Shown in pieces: positions 58,658 to 64,000 of a DNA stretch of 64,000 nucleotides. Source of the DNA: Candidatus Thalassarchaeum sp. (lineage in GTDB: Archaea; Thermoplasmatota; Poseidoniia; Poseidoniales; Thalassarchaeaceae); assembly GCA_016777225.1 (NCBI GenBank), contig JADHRW010000003.1:1-64000 (forward strand), read 5' to 3'. The number at the start of each line of letters is the position of its first letter. Positions within the stretch are counted from its first letter, which is position 1. A program made the translations under genes and the position numbers. Under the pieces are notes generated by a model. It was not told the origin of the DNA. It worked only from the letters and a program-made list of their open reading frames with translations, and made no database searches.

Positions 58658-60658
58658 CTATTTTTCCATTGGTTCTGATTCGGCTCTTCTATTATTACCT
58701 GAACCTCCGGTAAAAACTGAAATTGCCAGTAATATACTAACCAAAAATAATCCATTCCCCGGTTCTGAGAGCCAAGAAAATACAGAATTAGTATTGAATG
58801 AAGATTTGGCTTCCAATACTATAGGGATTCTTAGTTCAATACCAAAATTATCAACGAGAACAATTTCACCTCTTGCAATCATCCCTGGTACAAGAAGGCC
58901 TTCTGGATTAATCGTGATTAATAAATTATCATCTGAAGTTAAAGACCCCGTATTTTCAATTTCTGCTATTCTAGAAGCTGCACCTTGTACCTCAATATTG
59001 TAATATCTCTGTCCATTTCCCTCATAGATAGGAGAAAGAGAAATAATACTTGTTTTATCATAATCAACTAACGAATAAAAATCAGAAGAAATTATTCGGT
59101 GACCTACTTTATGCCATTTTAAATCGAATTCTCGAAGATTTAATTCATCACACCCAATTGTCCCTATTAGATTACCAGTATCTGGGTAATTCTCACCTAT
59201 ATCCATAATGGGTACACGAGAATCACCTACAGGTAATTGATTAATAGTTTGATTAATAAAATTCCCATTATAAGATTTAAGATTAACAGAAAGATCGCAT
59301 GTAATATTGGTGAAAATATCTACAAAAAGAGTTTCACCCTCCAGTAACTCTGCTGGTTCCCTTGGAGTAAGTACATCAAATGTTTGAAGATTTATCGAAG
59401 GAGTAATCTTGACTAAGATATCAGTACCATTAGTGGAATGTATAGAAGCAGTCCAACTTACTAATCTTCCCCGATTATCGTATATTACCATGCCATCTGA
59501 ACTATCCAAATTTCCAAATTTATCACCATCATTGAAGGTATCAGTTGGACTCCCAGTGTCCTTGTTTCTAATTAACGCACCATCTCCATCAGCCTCAATG
59601 ATTTGTAACCAAGCATTTTTTGCATCCGTATTGACAAGATTACTATCAGAGTCACCATTGTTAGTATCCTGATGCTCAACTAAAATCCCATAACCAGGGA
59701 GAAATGAATCAAATCCATAATCTCCTCTATTAGTGATTCTAATATATTCACCGGGGGCTATTTCTATTGACAAACTATCACCACCATTAGAAATTGGACT
59801 CAGGTAAAAATCTCCGCCAATATTAGGATCTACATTCAAATCTCTATCAATTCCAATTAGTTCTAGTGTTGAGGACGATGGAAGAGCTGGAGAAGCACCA
59901 TTACCATTCCAATTTCCACTGGCCATTATCCCCCAATCACCAATGCCATTCCATGTGTTAGTTGGAAGAGAGCTATGAACATCATACAAATCGTAGGCTC
60001 CCATTTGATGTAACATCTCATGAACTATTGTCCCCATACCCGATTCAGTAGATGCTATGGTGTAGTGGTTGATAGACCATTGACCGATTTCTACATTTTC
60101 ATCTAAACCTGACATATGGCTCCAAATAGAACTAGAACCACCACCAATCTCTTGAGGATTTGCTGAATGAAGAAAGAGAATTCTATCTATTACTCCATTA
60201 TTATCCAGATCCCAAGGTGATAAATCTTTGTCGATTAGCATTTCTTTGACAGCTATTTCTACTAATTGTGTGACACCAAGCCCATCAGTCCCTGAATCTC
60301 TTTCTAATTCACTATCTACACCCCAAAAATTAACTTCATTCGATGAGACCCAAATATCTTGAAGAATAGTGGCATTAAGTACAGAATTACCAGCACTAAT
60401 TTGGTCAATATAGGTACTGGCAGAGTTTTGGCCATTGATTATAGATTCTGCCTTAACTCGATTGAAATCGTCTCCTTCGAAAGAAACAGGCACAACTAAC
60501 CAATTTTCTGAATCTTGTACCCCCACCAGTATTTCTTTACTTTGAATAGGAGGCTGAACTTGATCATCTAACCAATCATCAATGTAGTCAGAGTTAATAT
60601 TAGCCAACAAACCAATGATTACGATTACAACAGATATCGCTGTTCGCGTCGCATTCAT
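58658..60658 (-). CDS. Secreted M6-family metalloprotease with C-terminal anchor
   Basis: About 666 residues from the ATG at 60658, which is preceded by AGGGGTAAT; an in-frame ATG at 60718 overlaps tatC and lacks such a site. A signal segment (AISVVIVIIGLLANI) leads into the protease domain: the zinc site HEMLHQMGAYDLYD (HExxHxxG-x-x-D), and GDWGIMASGNWNG as the Met-turn. This matches immune-inhibitor-A-like M6 peptidases. A calcium-type aspartate-rich stretch (DTNNGDSDSN) and beta domains follow, and a hydrophobic helix and basic tail end the protein. It digests external protein. TatC upstream is its neighbour, but this signal peptide lacks a twin arginine. Confidence 0.88.
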   Translation of the reverse strand: MNATRTAISVVIVIIGLLANINSDYIDDWLDDQVQPPIQSKEILVGVQDSENWLVVPVSFEGDDFNRVKAESIINGQNSASTYIDQISAGNSVLNATILQDIWVSSNEVNFWGVDSELERDSGTDGLGVTQLVEIAVKEMLIDKDLSPWDLDNNGVIDRILFLHSANPQEIGGGSSSIWSHMSGLDENVEIGQWSINHYTIASTESGMGTIVHEMLHQMGAYDLYDVHSSLPTNTWNGIGDWGIMASGNWNGNGASPALPSSSTLELIGIDRDLNVDPNIGGDFYLSPISNGGDSLSIEIAPGEYIRITNRGDYGFDSFLPGYGILVEHQDTNNGDSDSNLVNTDAKNAWLQIIEADGDGALIRNKDTGSPTDTFNDGDKFGNLDSSDGMVIYDNRGRLVSWTASIHSTNGTDILVKITPSINLQTFDVLTPREPAELLEGETLFVDIFTNITCDLSVNLKSYNGNFINQTINQLPVGDSRVPIMDIGENYPDTGNLIGTIGCDELNLREFDLKWHKVGHRIISSDFYSLVDYDKTSIISLSPIYEGNGQRYYNIEVQGAASRIAEIENTGSLTSDDNLLITINPEGLLVPGMIARGEIVLVDNFGIELRIPIVLEAKSSFNTNSVFSWLSEPGNGLFLVSILLAISVFTGGSGNNRRAESEPMEK

Positions 60659-60710
60659 ATTACCCCTAAACAAAACTATGATTTGAATACGTTGCGCTAA
60701 TGTACAAAAA

Positions 60711-61430
60711 TTATTCATAAATTGGTGTCATTCTAGATATAGAATCTGTAAGAATAATAGTGAAAAATGCAATCAAAATTCTCAATCCTTCGTATGTTTC
60801 TGGTAATGTTAGAAATATTAAGGAAAAACCTATCAAGAGAATTCTAATCCTAACTCTGGATTCATTATCCTCTACAATACCAAAAATTCGAGATAATGAA
60901 AGAATTATGAATATTGAAATTCCAATTACTAGAATCCATGAAATACCAATTCCGATACTAATTATAGAAACAGCATCGTATCTGGCAACTACTCCTTCTA
61001 TAATCCCGACCTCATTCAAAAATATTATTCCATATGGTAATGCAAAGAACCACAATAAGAATATCGAAAACGGTATTATGAAAGAACTGATTAATAATAC
61101 GATTGAGACCCATGTTCTTTCTCTAGGATATAATCCCGGTAAGGCGAAATTACGAAGTTGTAAACTTGTAATTGGTACAACTATTGATATAGAAAAAATA
61201 AGTAGAATAGTCCATTTAATATTAATCCAATCATATGGACTGTAGACAGATAATGATATTAATTGATAATCTAGTCCTAAATTACCTAACCAATATTTAA
61301 TTAAATCATCAACAAAAAAAGAAAGTAACAATGAAAAAAGAATTACTATTAGAGCGCCAGTTCTAATGATTTTATATAACTCCGAGAAATGCTCTGAGAT
61401 TGGCATTAGACTATTATCAGAAGTCATCAT
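60711..61430 (-). CDS. tatC: Twin-arginine translocase subunit TatC
   Basis: 239 residues with six predicted helices. The first cytoplasmic motif ISEHFSELYKII, with Glu at the signal-peptide recognition site, and NFALPGLYPRERTW after helix 2 (the PGLYxxER motif) are the clearest TatC features. The helices and the conserved proline positions follow TatC order. It exports folded proteins with cofactors. The start overlaps nothing and is 1 base from the stop of the CxCH protein upstream. TatA is not in the window. Sequence similarity is moderate, so a divergent archaeal TatC is the best reading. Confidence 0.8.
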   Translation of the reverse strand: MMTSDNSLMPISEHFSELYKIIRTGALIVILFSLLLSFFVDDLIKYWLGNLGLDYQLISLSVYSPYDWINIKWTILLIFSISIVVPITSLQLRNFALPGLYPRERTWVSIVLLISSFIIPFSIFLLWFFALPYGIIFLNEVGIIEGVVARYDAVSIISIGIGISWILVIGISIFIILSLSRIFGIVEDNESRVRIRILLIGFSLIFLTLPETYEGLRILIAFFTIILTDSISRMTPIYE

Positions 61431-61431
61431 T

Positions 61432-62487
61432 TCAAAGTAAATCCTTGACTTTAGGTTTGGCTCTTGCAGCTAAAATCGTCCTGTAAACCGCATAAGCGAA
61501 CCATGCACTAAATAAGAATGTAAATCCTATTACAAAACTAGTAAGATCGGTGACATTTTGCGCTTCCGGATCAAGAAGGGCTCTGGGGGGGAACTCTAAG
61601 ACGGAGTCTTCAGCTAGCCATCTGACAGCTACTACAAAGGAAATTACTGAAACAGCAGCCTGACGTATAGCTTGTGGATAAGCAAGTTCTAGCGCTAAAT
61701 GCTCAGGTCCCTCGTCATATTTCCTCTCAAGAACTTCTCTCTGAACTACTGCTCCAACAATCAATGCAGTTAAACTAAACCAGTAGAACAAATTTCCTTG
61801 CTGATAGATTCTATTAGCTATAGCTTCCTGTCTCTTAGCTTCTTTCTGTGCGTCAGTTTCTTCTAGTAGAAAGAGTGAATCATAATCGCCAACAGAAATA
61901 GTTCTTGTAGATAATATAGCACCACTTTCATCTTCACTAATAGTCCCAGGAGGACTTATTGAGAAAGCAAGAAGATTCCAGTAATCTTCAGTATCTGGTA
62001 CACCTCCTCCATCTACAGAATTACCGACCAGCCAGAAATTTATTGTCCCCACATCTTCTGAGGGCGCTGTCCATGTAACAATCCAAATCCCATCTGAATC
62101 TGTTTCACTGTGGGATATATCACCATCACTATCTGCGGCAATGCGGATATCTTCGTCTTCAGTCCATGTGAATGTACCTAAATTTTCCGAAGAAAGTAAG
62201 AATCCTGCTTTAGTATTGCCATCTCCACCAGATAAAGTCAAAGAATCTGCAACTTTTATTGTTAATTGATAACTTTCATCCAAGTCATACATAATTGGTA
62301 CACTAGTAATCATGACTACAGCTCTTTCGGAAGTAGCACCGTTATTATGGCAAGAACAACCATATTTAACTGTTAAATCGCCATCTTGATTAAGATAAGG
62401 TGGTCCACTACTATTCCCTAAAGCAGGAATTGCAGCCATGCCAATAATCAACAAAACAACAAGAGCTTTCGAGTTGATGGACGCCAT
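61432..62487 (-). CDS. Membrane-anchored secreted protein with CxCH site and a choice-of-anchor-V-like domain
   Basis: 351 residues from the ATG at 62487, with AGGTG upstream; GTG 62496 is possible. After a signal peptide (about 1-25) comes KYGCSCHNNGATSE. In relatives this is a CxxCH-type motif after a GAPGE segment; here it is CxCH, so heme c attachment is uncertain. A beta-sandwich follows with YQLTIKV, AGFLLSSENLGTF and IVTWTAPSEDVGTINFWLVGNSVDGGG, the typical domain. Three helices (about 235-255, 275-290 and 315-340) with a basic tail end the protein. It lies between pntB and tatC on the same strand, so it may be co-transcribed. Confidence 0.7.
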   Translation of the reverse strand: MASINSKALVVLLIIGMAAIPALGNSSGPPYLNQDGDLTVKYGCSCHNNGATSERAVVMITSVPIMYDLDESYQLTIKVADSLTLSGGDGNTKAGFLLSSENLGTFTWTEDEDIRIAADSDGDISHSETDSDGIWIVTWTAPSEDVGTINFWLVGNSVDGGGVPDTEDYWNLLAFSISPPGTISEDESGAILSTRTISVGDYDSLFLLEETDAQKEAKRQEAIANRIYQQGNLFYWFSLTALIVGAVVQREVLERKYDEGPEHLALELAYPQAIRQAAVSVISFVVAVRWLAEDSVLEFPPRALLDPEAQNVTDLTSFVIGFTFLFSAWFAYAVYRTILAARAKPKVKDLL

Positions 62488-62562
62488 ACTGCACACCTAT
62501 GTTATTTCGAGTGTTGACTACCACATAACCGTTGCTTGTCAGATACCTTTAGACTGACCGTA

Positions 62563-63978
62563 TCATAAGTCTTTGATAGCACTGTTTAATTCATTCATCA
62601 TTTTCTTACCATCACCAAATAGCATCATTGTTTTATCTTCATAGAATAAATCATTATCAACACCTGCATAACCAACAGATAGACTTCTCTTGATTATTAC
62701 AACTGTTCTTGCTTTGTCAGCATCAATAATTGGCATTCCTGCAAGAGGCCCCTCGCCGCTCCTAGCAGCCGGATTACATGTGTCGTTAGCACCTATCACG
62801 ATGGCAATATCACATTCAGGGAATTCTGAATTAATTTCTTCCATCTCAATTAATTGCTCATACGGCACATTTGCCTCTGCTAGAAGTACGTTCATGTGAC
62901 CAGGCATTCGACCGGCAACAGGATGAATTGCATACCTAACCTCAGTATCGAATTTTTCACCTACAAGGTCTGCAAATTCTTTGACTTGATGTTGACACTG
63001 ACTTACAGCCATACCATAGCCAGGCACAATTATTATTTTTTGTGCGCCATCGACCATCATAGCAACTTCTTCAGCATCAGAACCGACTTTTGTTCGAGTC
63101 AAGGTTTGTTTTTCAGTACCTCCAAAGGATTTGAATAAAACATCAGGAAGTGTTCGATTCATAGCCTTACACATAATGAATGTCAAGATAAGACCGGAAG
63201 CACCTACTAGTGAACCTGCGATAATAAGTACTGAATTACCAATTATAAATCCAGTAAAAGCCGCAGCAATTCCTGATAATGAATTCAATAGTGAAACAAC
63301 TACAGGCATATCTGCACCGCCTATTGGTAAAACAAGAATAATTCCAAGCAAGCATGAGATCCCAATAATTGCCCAGAGATATTGTGTATTTGTTGGGTCT
63401 TCAACACTCATGAAAATTAGTATAAAAACACCTAGCATTAGTGAAATTTTGACAGGATTAAGCCAAGGAGGTCCCCAAGTAGGTGTACGTAACCATTTAC
63501 CAAATACGTTAATTCCGCCTTTTAACTTATACATTGCTAACAAAGAACCTGTCAATGTCATCCATCCTACTAATGCAGAAAGACCTGCTGCAACCATAGT
63601 AACAGTCAATTCAAGACCACTTGGTAAGGTGCTATCATCATGAATATACTTAGTTACTTCAGAAAGTGCTACTAAAGCAGATGCGGCTCCTCCAAAACCA
63701 TTGAATAATGCAACTAATTCTGGCATTCCAGTCATTTCAACTCTGACTGCCATCCAATATCCAATAGCAGAACCAATGAACATTCCTGCAATAATTAGTA
63801 TCCATTCAGCGCCTCCTTCTAAATGCATACTCAATACAGTAGTTATTACTGCAACAAACATTCCTAGTGCACCCAATTGGTTACCAAATGGCGCGGTACG
63901 TGGATGACCTAACTTTTTAAGTCCAAAAATAAACAATGCCGCAGAAAAAAGATAACCGATAGAAACCCAATCTTCCAT
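62563..63978 (-). CDS. pntB: NAD(P) transhydrogenase subunit beta
   Basis: 471 residues. The N-terminal 270 residues hold about eight to nine helices (LFSAALFIFGLKKLGHP, then GSAIGYWMAVRVEMTGMPELVALFNGFGGAASALVA) which form the proton channel, and the C-terminal 190 residues bind NADP(H): IIIVPGYGMAVSQCQHQVKEFADL, IHPVAGRMPGHMNVLLAEANVPY, IVIGANDTCNPAARS and IKRSLSVGYAGVDNDLF. It couples hydride transfer between NADH and NADP+ to proton flow. The start ATG is at 63978; pntA is expected just upstream, beyond the right edge. Confidence 0.97.
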   Translation of the reverse strand: MEDWVSIGYLFSAALFIFGLKKLGHPRTAPFGNQLGALGMFVAVITTVLSMHLEGGAEWILIIAGMFIGSAIGYWMAVRVEMTGMPELVALFNGFGGAASALVALSEVTKYIHDDSTLPSGLELTVTMVAAGLSALVGWMTLTGSLLAMYKLKGGINVFGKWLRTPTWGPPWLNPVKISLMLGVFILIFMSVEDPTNTQYLWAIIGISCLLGIILVLPIGGADMPVVVSLLNSLSGIAAAFTGFIIGNSVLIIAGSLVGASGLILTFIMCKAMNRTLPDVLFKSFGGTEKQTLTRTKVGSDAEEVAMMVDGAQKIIIVPGYGMAVSQCQHQVKEFADLVGEKFDTEVRYAIHPVAGRMPGHMNVLLAEANVPYEQLIEMEEINSEFPECDIAIVIGANDTCNPAARSGEGPLAGMPIIDADKARTVVIIKRSLSVGYAGVDNDLFYEDKTMMLFGDGKKMMNELNSAIKDL

Positions 63979-64000
63979 TTTACTTACCCCCTCGTTTTTT

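Noticed and set aside
60760-61245. 161-codon plus-strand frame
   Set aside because: It is antisense to tatC, which shows clear membrane and motif content; the frame is rich in Ile/Lys/Asn from the reversed AT-rich codons.
63131-63643. 170-codon plus-strand frame
   Set aside because: Antisense to pntB, whose family motifs run through the whole region.
1-64000. CRISPR arrays, insertion sequences, prophage or integron features
   Set aside because: No regularly spaced repeats, transposase, integrase or phage structural genes were seen.

Overview
The window is a dense, AT-rich stretch of archaeal chromosome and reads best as a Marine Group II/III euryarchaeon (Thermoplasmatota, Ca. Poseidoniia). 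Archaeal markers seen directly are PAN, Kae1, aMBF1, Tsr3, the ribosomal proteins eS19/eL39/eL31/eS17, a two-domain EndA, a geranylgeranyl-reductase-type lipid enzyme, an archaeal-type SRP RNA and TATA-type promoters. Bacterial-type genes sit beside them: TopA, class-2 PyrD, PntB, Ni superoxide dismutase with its maturase, CcmE, FdhD with a YdeP-type molybdoenzyme, and folE/queE/queC/queD. This mixture suits an aerobic, heterotrophic surface-ocean lineage. The class assignment is inferred, not proven. No IS element, prophage, CRISPR array or other mobile DNA was found.

Layout. 1-6.9 kb: a partial lipoprotein esterase, an MFS transporter, a DUF21-CBS protein, metG, tsr3 and aMBF1. 7-14.2 kb: pan leads directly into a histidine-degradation operon (glutamate formimidoyltransferase, cyclodeaminase, long-form urocanase, histidine ammonia-lyase) that ends in an AlaX editing protein; hutI lies at 14.7-16.0 kb on the other strand, beyond tRNA-Val(GAC) and a 50-aa zinc-ribbon protein. 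16-20.9 kb: kae1, a basic hypothetical protein, an FKBP isomerase, then the methylmalonyl-CoA mutase catalytic subunit and epimerase. 20.9-23.9 kb: a ribbon-helix-helix protein followed by folE-queE-queC-queD, in which QueC is fused to a methionine sulfoxide reductase and has lost its zinc cysteines. 23.9-26 kb: trmJ and a ribosomal protein run.

26-35.4 kb: membrane and TPR proteins, an FMN reductase/mini membrane protein/PqqD-like trio, the YdeP-type molybdoenzyme with FdhD, and an IscA-YgfZ pair. 35.4-38.1 kb: a metal and oxidative-stress island (exporter, DtxR-type repressor, SodX, NiSOD) with two palindromes flanking the dtxR TATA box. 38-47.7 kb: a SerA-type dehydrogenase, valS, an RND protein, an EVE protein, SRP RNA, a CcmE variant and pyrD. 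47.8-64 kb: topA with an unusual C-terminus, a geranylgeranyl reductase, an MqnC-type radical SAM enzyme, an Xaa-Pro peptidase, surface proteins, a PfkB-family kinase, endA, an M6 protease, tatC, a membrane-anchored CxCH protein and pntB.

Together the genes describe an organism that exports proteases, degrades peptides and amino acids (PAN, histidine to glutamate, propionyl/methylmalonyl route), respires through a probable menaquinone and cytochrome c chain (MqnC, PyrD2, CcmE, PntB) and defends against oxygen stress (NiSOD, MsrB, Fe-S repair). The strongest candidates for undescribed biology are the QueC-MsrB fusion operon with its RHH protein, and the DtxR-controlled metal island.
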